This document shows, piece after piece, positions 9,401 through 21,400 of a stretch of 64,000 bases of DNA. A program made the position numbers and the translations under genes. Position 1 is the stretch's first letter, and every line of letters starts with the position of its first letter. The stretch lies in contig JAWHQI010000257.1 of the NCBI GenBank assembly GCA_033032865.1, positions 1,302,001 through 1,366,000 of the forward strand, in the 5' to 3' direction. Below the pieces are notes generated by a model. The model did no database searches. It was not told the origin of the DNA and worked only from the letters and a program-made list of their open reading frames with translations. This stretch comes from Dactylorhiza incarnata (taxonomy: Eukaryota > Streptophyta > Magnoliopsida > Asparagales > Orchidaceae).

Positions 9401-12400
9401 AGAACGAATTGAGTTCATTTCCACCACGATTTTCATCAATTCGTCTCAACTCGAATATTTTGCTCTCCTTGTTTCTTACCACCAAGAGATTGGGTAAGTT
9501 CTCCTGGAAAAATTTCAAAGAAGGGGTCTGAAGCTGCTCCTCGCTCAGATATGACCGAAGAACACGAAGACAAGCAAGTGTTGCGGGCACTTCAGCCATT
9601 TGGATAGCTTGAATTGCAGCAATTCGCACTTCAACTACAAGAATATGAAAATTAAAATTTTCTTGAGTCATTCAACCTTTTGCAAAAAGAGAACTATCAC
9701 ATGAAAACGATCATTTTTGGAGCAGGAGGTTGGTCAGAAACATACTTTTTACCCTAAAAGGAATGCAAACCAGTACATGGAAAAACTTTTAGGTCAAGAA
9801 TGTTAAAGAAGTATGTAGTTAGCCCTCTAATAGCTCTAATGGGAAAATGAGCTTGGGCATAACCTATGTAGCACGGCGACGGAAACATGATTTAAAACGA
9901 ATACAGGAAACATGATTTAAAAAAAAATAAGGATACGGGAAACGTTTTAAAAAAAAAATAATTATTTAAATATAAGTATTAATTAATAAGACTACAACAT
10001 AGACAAAACATTTCATATAATGCTATAAATAACATTTCAATAGTTCATATAGGGCAGCCTGGTGCACAAAGGCATCTCCGCGCAGCGAGGATCCGGGGAA
10101 GGGACCCACCACAAGGGTGAAATGTAGGCAAAAATATTGAAATATTGAAATATTTCATATAATGCTATAAAAACATAGAGAAGATTCAAGGAAACTATTA
10201 CCTGAAGGGGGCGAGAGTGAACCGCGCTCATGTTACTATCGAGAGAGCATTCTCTTAGTTTATATAGTATTGACACATTTAACACCCCCCCCCCCCCCTC
10301 AAACTCACGGGGGATCATACATCGAGAGTTTGGAGAGAAGAAACACCTGATGAGCGCTAGTCTGAGGCTTGGTGAGCAAATCAGCAAGCTGGCACTCGGT
10401 GGGAACATAATAAGGAACAAGAGTACCCTGAATGTGCTGATCACGAAGGAAGAAAGCATCAACACCAATGTGCTTGGAGAGCGAGTGCTTGGTTGGATTC
10501 CGGGTAATCTGGATAGCCCCGGTGTTGTCACAATAGAGAGTGGTAGGACCAGAAGGAGCAACACCAAGATCAACAAGCAGCCAACGAAGCCAGACAATAT
10601 CCTCAGCTGTAGTGGCCATGGCAAGGAGCTCTGCCTCTGTGCTAGAACGAGAAACACCGGTCTGCTTCTTGGATTTCCAGGCAATGAGTGAAGAGCCCAA
10701 GAAGAGACAAAAACCGGTGACAGAACGACGATCAACAACAGAACGACGATCAACAACAGAACGACGATCAACAACAGAACGACGATCAACAACAAAACGA
10801 CGATCAACAACAGAACGGCGATCAACAAGATCACTAGCCCATGTAGCATCAGAATATACCTGTAACTGGAGAGAGTTGTTGAACAAGCCGCATGATCTGA
10901 TCAGGAACAGAGGTAGGGATGTCAGGAGCAAGTGGCAGGATAGGAGCAGCTCACTGTGGTGCGCCCTGCTGATTTAGGACATGTTGTAACTTGCGACACT
11001 CCAAACGGATGTGTCCCAAGTTGTGACAGTAGTGACAGCGGAGAACACGACACTGGGATGGTCGGGAGCCCGGTGGTGCACCCGACAAGGTACTGGGTGA
11101 AGCATCTGAAGACGGGCGATACGAAGCAGGTGCACTAAATCCAGGAGAAGGTGGTAATGCCGGCGGATGGGGTGCCGAGAAGTTGTACTGAGGAGCAGCA
11201 AGTACTGAGTGTGGCGAGGAGGTGACAGCAGAGGGCACATGCCCACCAAAGAGTGAAGACGGGTCTCCTCAGTAACAACAGCAGCAAGACAGTCACGCAG
11301 GGATGGTGGTGCAACCTGGTGCATCAACTGAGCACGTACAGACTCGAACTCTGGTCGAAGGCGCACGAGGAACTCATACATGCACAGGTGATCCCTCTCC
11401 TCAGCAATAGTGGTGCAACGAGCACAAGTAGGGCAACCAGAGGTAGACATCCCATCCAGTTGGCGCCATAAATCACTGAGCTCAGCAAAGAAGGCATGAA
11501 CGGAGCGGTCGTGTTGATGGGCAGAAGCAAGCGTCTACACCAAGGAGTACTTCCGCGCCTGGATGAAGGGCATATAGAGCTGAGGTAGATGATCCTAGAT
11601 CACTCTGACAGTAGGAAACTCATATACAACCATAAGAATGGATATCTCAGCAGACCGACAAAGAACGGCAATGAGCCAGGCGCATCATCATGTCATTTCT
11701 TCCAATTTGTCCCACTAGTGGTAGAAGGAGAGGATGTCTTATCAACGAGGATGGATGGCGGAGCCGGATTATAGCCATCAATATGACCCCAAAGATGCAA
11801 TCCACGAAGAAGCACTCGAACCGTGGAAGGCCACTCCTTGTAGTTGGTCTCATTAAGGATGATGTCGGATTTCGGAAGGTACGAAATGTGAGGTGAGGCC
11901 ATTTGGACAATCAGTAGCAGCAAGAGAAAGGGCCTCACGATTAGCAGCAGCTAGGGCACCACCGCGCCAGAGATATAGCAGCAGCTAGGGCGCAGTCGAC
12001 GAATCTGGGCGCAGTCGGCATCGATCGAAGCAACAAGGGCGAGATCCGTGTGGGATCAGGGACTGGATCGACGACAGAACTGATGCACGAGAGAATCGGT
12101 ACACAGGATCGAGCGGGATGCGGCTCCAGGCGGGGATCTACGAAGGCGGAGCCGACTGGAAAGGATTTGGATGCCCTAACCTATCTCTGATACCATGTTA
12201 CCTGAAGGGGGCGAGAGTGAACCGCGCTTATGTTACTATCGAGAGAGCATTCTCTTAGTTTATATAGTATTGACACATCTAACAGAAACAAGCACCATAA
12301 AGAACAATATACCGCATGTCCACATCATTACATCAATTGATCAATATTTCTTTACATTCAAATGCAAAATATCAAATTTAAAAATTAAACACTCTCTCCA

Positions 12401-15400
12401 AGAGTATCAACGTCATCATCTTCTTCAATAATCAAGAGCACCAACCTTGGTTCATCAAACGATAGATTAGTTATATCAAGTGTACCTACATCTTCGAATG
12501 ACTCAAAGTCATCGCCCGCAATATCCCACAATATAAACACTCCTTCATTATATTTTTGATCTCTTCTAGAAAGAAGTCGAAGATTGTTATGAATACTTAT
12601 TAAATCTTCAGCACATTGTGGTGTCATTTTATTCATTTTCATTGAATGGATAAAGGACTAAGTACTCCAATTTCTCTTGGCGCATGAAGAAGATGATGAT
12701 TGTATTAATAATTTCAATGCTATGGTTTGAAGCAAAGGTGGTTCTTAGTGAATTATATCCGGGTGGTACATATCCCGCAAGGTTATGACTAGCGGCAAAA
12801 GAATATGATTCTCTCAAATATGGATTTCTTGCTAGATTGAAAGGCAACCACGCCGAATAAAATGCCCTAGTAATTAAAGCATCCAAATGAGTTTTATCCT
12901 CGTTATTGAAAGCACTAGATATAGGATTCTTTCCGATACCGCTTGGTTCATTATTTCTTCTCCACTTATCACCAACACTTCCAATACTTCCAACTCCACT
13001 TGAAGTACTTGGAGCTACCAGTATAAATTTTGGAAGTCGTCGTTCAATAAGCTCTTGAGCATCTTTATCTTCCTTCAACATGTCCTTGTATGTGGAAGTC
13101 GGAACCTTATTACATGCTTCGATTCTGTTACTCTTGATCCTCAATAAATGACCATTCATGCGAGTGTATGAGCTTTTGTAAGACGTACCACAAAAATTAC
13201 ATGTCCAACTTATACTTCCACCTCCTTCAGTTAACTTGTTCCCTCTTGTCACATATTTCCAAAGAGGTTTTTCGTCACTTTCAGTAACACCGCTACTTGA
13301 AATCATGTTACGCACGGTAAGGCCTAATTTAAACAACAAATAAAAGTGTTATAATGTTATGCTCAAGGAAAATATATTTAGACAACTACTAGAGGATAGA
13401 GATTATAAAACTTCTAAATAAATTTAGAGAACAAACTATCAGAAATGATTAGCAACTAAGATTTAGCAAATTTGAACTCAACGAGCAGTATATAGTATGC
13501 AGCAGCAGAAGAAGAAATAAAATGCGGATAATCGAGAGCTCGGTCAACTCACCAGAGAGGAGGGTTGCAGTGGGATGCGGGAGATGCAAGAGGCTTTCGA
13601 CGTAGAGAGAGGAGAACTTTGGAGCGAGCATGATGCGGAAGATGCCGAAAGCTTTCGACACAGAGATGTCAGAGAGCTTCGACGCAGAGATGTCGGAGAA
13701 CTTCGACGTAGAGATGTCGGAGAACTTCGACGCAGAGAGCTTCGACGGCGTGATGCGGGAGACCTTCGGAACGCACAAAAGATCATTTCGTAAACCTAAA
13801 CGCCGTGTGAAATTTATAGGCCACGTGAAATGAAATGAATAAGCCACGGGAGGGGTTCGCACGGGAATCGCGCGATTCCGAAATTAATTTCTTTTTTTAT
13901 TTAAAAATTATGTTTCTGTACGTTTCAGATACGCGTTTTCATGCGTTTCTCGTATCTGATACGCGTTTGAGCCGATACGCAAAGCATTTTTAAATATTCG
14001 CGCTTCGTAGGGCATAACCGCATAAATGGGGTATTCCTAATAGGTCCAAGGCCAACCCATGAGCTTCTTTAATCTCTTTCAAATTTGATCAAAACAATGC
14101 TAAAAGTCACCATGCGGCTCCAAATGAAAATAATACTGATTTTAAAGGTGTGATATGAATGCACAATATCTTATAAACCAAATCATAATTTTAAAAATAT
14201 AGATCACTTATTTATTTGTTTGCATTATCGTATTAATTACTTTTTAAAAATAAATCACACTTACTTCCACAAATTATGTACTAATAGAATTGAAGTAAAT
14301 TTAACAAGGTCAACTAAATTTATCGACATGAAATAATTCAAAAATATTTTAGAGTTTAACTCTTGTCACAGATTAAGGGGAGACTTGGCGCACCGATTGA
14401 TGTGTTGTTGTGTGACCTTGAGGTCATGGGTTCGAGCCCTGGAAGCAGCCTCTTGCAAAAATTCGGAGTAGGGTTTACCCACATTTCACCCATGTCATGG
14501 GACACTTCCCCGGACCCTCGCTGCGCGGGGATGCTTTGTACACAGGACTGCCCTTTTTAACTCTTGTTGCGGATGCAGGTACATGGGCAAAAATTGCCAA
14601 CTTGGCTTCAATACCCTGCTGAGTGACCTTTTTCTTTTATTATTTGCACATTTTTATGATTACGAGAGACAGTGCACATGGGGCCCCCCCTGTGCGGCCG
14701 CGATAGTACCCCAGCCGCGATGACACTCCCATTGCTCGCAACCCCACGAGTGCACGATTGCAGTCCCTCAGGATGATTGCCCTCTGGGGGCTGCGAGCGG
14801 CGGGAGTGTCGTCACGCTATCGCGGCCAAGGTACTTTTGTGGGCCCCCGTGCACTGCCTCTCGTATAGCCTAATTAATCATTTTTTATAGATTAATAATA
14901 TACAATTAACAATATATCTATACTTATTAATATTATACAATTAATATAATTGTATTTATGTGGCGTTCGGCGAACTTAACTAATAATATATATGTATACA
15001 TATCTAATATAAAGTATAGGATTTATAAAAAATGAACAGTACCCCGCTTTTTCTCTCTCCAGTGACACCACACTATTCACCCCACTTCCTTTATTAATAA
15101 GTATAGATGTTTCTATATTATTTTCAATTTCAAGTTGTATTATTATTTTCAAGTTCAAGTTGTATTATTATTTTCAAGTTCAAGTTGGGCTGAAACCAAT
15201 TGGTCGTGGTGATGGGGGCCACGGAACAGGGGCGGGCCCACATTTATCGAAGCCTGCAAGAGTCTACATAAGCAGAGAAGGAGATGGGATCGCCATATGA
15301 TCCGAGCCCGTAGTAGTGTTTAGAGCGACGATAAGTTATTTTTATGCATATTTATTATTTTTTTGCAGTTTCATTTCATATAATAATACAATTGTATTAT

Positions 15401-18400
15401 TCAGACGATTTAGACGGACCATAATGACCTTTGTGCCTATAAATAAGAGTCTACGAGACTGATTTAAAAGAACACATAAATTAGACAGATTTTTTGAGCT
15501 CGCATACTTCCACAAATACCGATTTTGTGGGCTTTAGGTGTCGAAGCTTAGACCCTCCCCTCCCCCTCCAGTTGGTTGACCAACACTTTCATCCCCCACT
15601 TCCAAATCGCTGGCCAGCCATGCTTCCTCCTCATCCATAAAACCATTCATTAACTACCTAATAACCACCAAATAAGTATCTTCCCCTAATAATAATGTTA
15701 TGAATACGAACGAGGGACGAGGAGACGAGGACACAACGCGTATATCAACATCAAAACCGAGACGAAGACAGATCCCAAAATGCCGGCGGACGTTGGCCAG
15801 TAGTGCGCACAGCCATTGCGCATTCATCAACTCTATGTTTTATTATTGCATATGTATTTCGGGTCGTGTGGTTATTTACCATTTGCCCCTTGTGTTTTTA
15901 AGGTAGACACTATATAAGCCTAGGTGTGACTCTTATTTTGATTATTTTGGAAGTATATGAAATTGGAACCCTATGGGTTAGTTCTGCAATCTCTTCCCCC
16001 CCCCCCCCCCCCCCCTTCTCGTTATTCTGGTAGCCCCACAAGGGCAATCGAACCAATTCCTTCGATTATGTAATATTTGGTCCGACCTGCCCTATTCGCG
16101 CCGCAGTTTCCGTCTCCTAAAGCATGATCCTGCGACTCTCGCTCTGCCTCGCCCGTGCACGCTCGGTTCCACTAGCCGCACTGAATGCTTCCCGCTCCGC
16201 TTCTCCGCTCTTCCACCTCATCGCATCCCGCCTGCTCGCCAACTCACAATCTGTGGTCCAACTCGTTGTTCGCATGCGGTCCATGTAGCGCCAGACGCCG
16301 CCCTCCCAGTTTCACCTACCGTATGCTTTCGGTGCACTTCCAATTCCGTATGATCCACACTTCTCGCGATCGGTATGCCAAAGGCAGCGTTCGTATGTCC
16401 CTCCTGCGCTCAATGGGATCTTCGGACGCTCCTACGGCTCAGCCCCCCACTGATCCGCCTGTCTCTTGGCGCCTTGAAGCTCATGAGGAGTCCATCGCCT
16501 CTCTCTAGGCCCTCCTACGTTTTGATACAAAGTTTGATCAATTCATTGCAGGCCGACCAAGTACCTCGTCAACTACAAATGTCGACTCCCCTTGGCGCAC
16601 CTCCTGAACTTATCTTCGAGCCTCCACCACCGCCTGCCGCGTCCAATCGCGCCACTCCTTCAATATCCCAACATTCAATGGCACGGATCCCCTGAGTTGG
16701 ATTGCGCGTGCAGAGCAATTCTTTCACATCCATCACACCCTAGAGGCCCAAAAGTTTCAAACAACCCTCGTCAACATGGAAGGGTCGGCCATACATTGGG
16801 TCGGCTGGCTCCGCCAGAACAACTCCTTTTCTTGGTCAGAACTTCAACGGGACCTCATCCTCAGCTACGACGCGCTTCTGGGATTACGATTGAGTCCTAA
16901 AAGGGTACGGATGCACGCGAATGGGTTGCGACCGTGTGGCGCGTCTGTGGGGCGAGAGCGCCTTAGTCACGACCTAAGATCAAGGGTCGGCGGTACGCAA
17001 ATGAGCAAGTGATACGCGAGTACGTGGGCAGAGTGCGACAGCATGAAGGACGGCATACGAGCGCGCGAGCTATTAGCGAATGACAACAAGTAAAACAGAG
17101 AATGAAAAATCACAGAAACATAGATAAACAAATCTTTCATTTCATTTCATTTCCAAAGGGTTTTACAAAAGAAAGATCTCACATTACAACCAAGAAAGAA
17201 AAATAAGGCAGGTCTTCAGGAGGAGCCGCCGGATTTCTCGCCGGAGGATCCAATGCTTGCGCTTGAAGGCCGGGCGAAGAGCTCGGGCAGTACGTGGCGA
17301 GTCGTGATCCTCCCGCTCCCTTCTTTCAGGAGCCCAGCACTCTGAAGCACCTCCAACGCATGTCTCGCCGCTCCTTGGGTAGTTTCCTGCATTAGCGCCT
17401 CGAGCTCGTCGTTGGTATAGTGATGTCGAGTGTCCTCTCCGGGAGGCGGCGGAACAGCGGCGTCTCGCAGCTGTTGGTTCTCGGCCTGCATCTCCTTGAC
17501 CCGGTCTTCGAGGGTGGCCACTCGCACGCGCAGGATGTCGGAGTTGACTGTCCTACAAGAAAAAAGTGTTAGCACCAGGGCAAGAAAGCAAGGAAGTGCG
17601 AAAGCTTAAGTCACTACGAGGGGTTGTACTCACCACTCGGACTGGGCGGCTGGCGAGAAGGGCCTCGGTGGTCGACAGCTGCTGCTTCAAGGCCACGACC
17701 TCAGCCGAGGCGAGAGCGCGCGTCCTCTCGACCTTGGTAAGGTTCCGCGCGAGGGTGATGCTGCGGCGCGAGGACATATGTGCGAGCTCGAGAGCGCGCA
17801 GCTGAGCCCGCGCAACCTCATGCGCGAGCGTCCGGGTGGACTTGGCGTCATAGACCGTGGCGTCCTCGCGGCTGTAAAGCGCGAAAGAGAGGTCGTAGGC
17901 CTCACCGTTGGTGGTCTCCTGCTCCATCCAGGTCGGAAGGAGGGTGGAAATGGAGGCCCGGTTGGCCTTTCGGTCCCACTGGAGCAGGGGCTCGCCTGCT
18001 TCATCGACGTACTTCTCGCCCAGGGTGAAATTTCGATGCCCTCTCGGCGACGGTCTCAAGGAAGACTCCGTCGGCGCACTGGAGGTCCTGATCGCCGTGC
18101 CCGCCATGACCGGGGCGCTCGGCTCAGGCATCTCGGCAGCGTCCGTTTTCGGCCGCTGGACTTCGAAGAGCCCGGATCTGTGCGGCAGGCTTCATCGGCG
18201 GACCGCGTGAGAGTAAGGGCGGCGTCGGGAGTCCCCACACCCGGATTTGGCGGGTGGAGGGGGAGATCTCGGATCGCTGCATCAGATGAATCAAGTAAGA
18301 AAAGAAAATGGATAAAAGTAAGCGGGAGCTGGGGTTGAATTAGTTCGCCTTACCCTCGCCCGACAGGACTGGCGGGAGCGAATTGACGTGCTTCCGCAGG

Positions 18401-21400
18401 TACACGACGTCCATGTCGTGCCCCTGGATGAACAGGTGGAGCTTGACCTCATAGCCCCCCAGCGAAGGAGGCATGTATGTCGACTCATCCTCCTGCACTG
18501 GCGCGAGAAGGGTGTTGCCGAAGCACCCGGTCACAAAGATGAACCGCCGAACTCAGTCATGGTTCTTGTTGGCGGTGCCGGTGATCTTGAGCGGGCTTTG
18601 GCCGGAGAAAAAGGCTACCCCGCCTTTCGCCCGGAAGTTGAACAATTTGCGGAAGACGGGGAGGGAGAACTCGATACCCTCCTCCCGCAGGTAGCAGGCG
18701 AATGCTACCAGCATGGCGATGAAGTTGAGGTTCAGCTGCGCGGGCACGACGCCGAAGTAGCGGAAGGTCTGTAGCAGCTCAGGCCAGATGGGGAGACGGA
18801 GTCCAACCTCGAAGTGCTCCAAGGGGATGGCGAGTGTGTCTGGCGAGAATTGGTTGATGCGGTCGTGGTCTCCAGGGCGGCGCGCAACGAACCCCGGCGG
18901 GACGTAGTCAGCGATCGCCATGGTAAAATCCTCTTCGGACAGGTCGCAAGTGGCGAAATCATGGTTGGCGAATGCTTGAGCGCACCTGTCCCTACCATCG
19001 GACTCGACCACCATTGCGCGAAAGAAAGGTTGCGAAAGAAATCTGGAGAGAGGCGTGAGTGCAAGTGCGAAAGCAAGGAAGAGAAGAAAGTTGGAATGAA
19101 AGTGATAAATGCGGTGGGTGGGCCTGACTATTTATAGAAAAATAAAGAAATCAAGAAGTTTCCGAGGCGTGGGGGTGCGGATAGTGACCGCGCTACCCCG
19201 GCGCCTCGGGATTCGAGCCAACCCCACCTCCATCCCACTCGCCGACGGGTGGCGAGGGTCACGCGCAGAGTCCTCTACAGAAAGGCGAAAGCAAGATAAA
19301 GCGAGGCGAGATCAAAGCATTAAACAAGACACCACTCGGCAAAACGTGAAAGATTATGCGAAATGGAAACGCGATTAACGTCTAAAAATACAAGATTGTT
19401 CACATTACAGGGCCGGTCTCGGCATGCATTACAGAAAAAAATTTGCTGCGCGGGGTGAGGGGATACAGGGGGCGAGTGTCGGAAGGCTCAGTATTGAATC
19501 CATTGCAATCGACTCCGACCTCGTCTCCCCGTCCTCGGTGGCACTCGTGGGTAGTAATATGCGCTTACAGCTGTGAGCTCTTGATTGACCAAGCGCATTT
19601 GATTCCTAGCCCGCGCAATGTGCCTCCCGGGGGAAGTCTCCTCACACCCGCCTCCCTGACGCTCCATCTCTCCCACGAGATGCGAGTAGTCCCTCTCGAG
19701 AGCGCTCAGCCTGCGCTCGAAGGCCGCCCGGTGCCCGTCCGTTTGGATGGATTGCTCTCGCTGCATCCAGATCAGCTTGCCGAGGACCTCCGTCATCCGC
19801 TCCTTCATCGTCCTGGGGTCAGCAGGATCTTCGAGGAAGTCCGAGAGGTCGCTGGGAAAGGGGGTGACAAGATCATCTCCTCCTCAAAGCGAGGGTCCAT
19901 CGGCGAGGTCTCCCGGTAGCCTGCGGGAGCAAAAGTTAGATAATCTTTTCTAGTTGTTCATGAGTAAGGTCAAAGCGAATGAAGCAACTAACCTGGTACA
20001 TATTCTTCGACAGAGGGCTTGCGAGAGGAGCTAGGTTACCCTGTGAATGGTTGGCTAGGGGGATGAAGCGATTTCCCCTTGCCAGGGCGAGAAGTAACCT
20101 GGTTGGCGGCGGAAGTGGTGGCTAAGTCGGCGACAGGGGAATCACGGTGGAGGTCCCTCCCGGCTGAGTGTTCCGGCTCCTGTGTCGGAAGAATGGTGAT
20201 GGTCTCGCGGGCTGGAGAGCTGCGCGGGACCAAGGATAGCCCCGTGGTTCCGAAGGTGGAGGCTGCGGAAGACAGGGTAAGAAAGATGGCAAGAGATAAC
20301 AAGGTAGGCGAGAAAGCAACAAGCGGCTTACCGATCTCCGACAGAGTCCCGCCGAGAGTGGCCGGAGGGCAGGATTCCTGAGTCGGCGGAACGTCCTTAA
20401 CGAAAGGCGGGAGCACGTCAGCGCCCTCCAGGCTGGTCTCGGAATCACCTCCCGTCCCCAGCGCGTCCTGTGAATGGTCTTGAATGTTGAGGCATCGCAT
20501 CACCAACATTATTCACAGAGCAAGCTAGATCATATTACCTCGGCGATGTTGTCAGAAGGGTTGCGAGAAGGAGGCTGAGTCCTTGAGGCGGATTCAGTCG
20601 CCAAGGGGTCTCGCCGAACCACTTTGGCCTTTCTCGGCCGGTAGGGTAAGTAAGGTTGGATCCCTCTTCGACGAGAGCCAGGGGACGTATCGAGCGGACT
20701 TGGAGTTCTTCTCCTGCGCGGCGGCGAGACGCTCCAACAGTCCTTGCGAAAGCGGTCTCGGCGATGGCCTCATGAACGTCATTGGGATGGTGAGAGATCC
20801 GAGGCAAAAAGAGAGACAGTAAGTGGAAGACTAACACCCTCAAATGCAGCGGCCTGAGATGTATATATAGCAGAGGGGTGGGGCCCACCGAAAAGATTCC
20901 CTCCAGGTCAGCAAGCACTCACCGAATACCAGAGGTTGGACTTTTCTTTCCGAGCGTAGAACTCGCTCGCAAAGAGCGGGGATTGTGTACAACCCCGTAT
21001 TCGTCGAGTGGGTCCCCGGGTCCCAAGGGTCAAGGGGCATACAAGGTAGGTCAAGAAGAGCATTCGCCAAGAGTGTTGGGGGATTACTCGCCCAGGTCAG
21101 AAGGGGCAGGGAAGCCTCAGGGCGAGTGCAAGCCTCATCCGCAAAGCACTCGCTCGCTTAGGAGTGCGAATGAGCGGGAGGTCAGGCGAGTGAGGGCGGA
21201 ATCCCACTCGCCCAGCGAACCAAGCATCTAGCAAGTGGTGCCCCTATGGACCACTCGCCCAGTGAAACCTAGAGGGTCCAGTGCGCGAGAAGTCTAGCGA
21301 GTGGTGCCTTCACGGACCACTCGCCCAGAAGGCTCTAGTGAGGAAATTACCTAGATATCCTTTGTGGGCTGCCAACAGCCCTTCAGAACAGCGGAGTTTG

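Larger units (their letters stand above)
10196..12284 (-). mobile_element. Copia with 89-bp LTRs and deleted pol (TR-GAG-like)
   Basis: Left LTR 10196-10284, right LTR 12196-12284, both 89 bp (TGTTACCTG...TCTAACA; the left one worn at its first bases). The perfect 5-bp target duplication GAAAC lies at 10191-10195 and 12285-12289. On the minus strand the right LTR is followed by TGGTATCAGAG, the initiator-Met tRNA site, and a G-rich polypurine tract precedes the left LTR. Gag is present, but protease, integrase and most of reverse transcriptase are missing; RNase H follows gag directly. Short-LTR elements with gag only are known as TR-GAG; the RNase H remnant is unusual. Confidence 0.85.
9865..14009 (-). 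mobile_element. hAT DNA transposon (internally deleted) with nested copia and SINE
   Basis: The direct repeat GGGCATAACC lies at 9855-9864 and 14010-14019, containing the 8-bp duplication expected of hAT. Ends are TATGTAGCACG (left) and, inverted, TACGAAGCGCG (right), 8 of 11 matching. Near both ends are reiterated GATACG/GAAACG motifs (right 13920-13980, left 9880-9945) like hAT subterminal transposase sites. Inside are the two ends of a minus-strand hAT transposase. Without the nested copia (2.1 kb) and SINE the element is about 1.9 kb, so it is non-autonomous. It lies in intron 1. Confidence 0.8.

Noticed and set aside
14374..14450. tRNA gene
   Set aside because: A and B boxes belong to the head of an Au-like SINE with a target duplication; no cloverleaf anticodon arm or acceptor stem that I can support.
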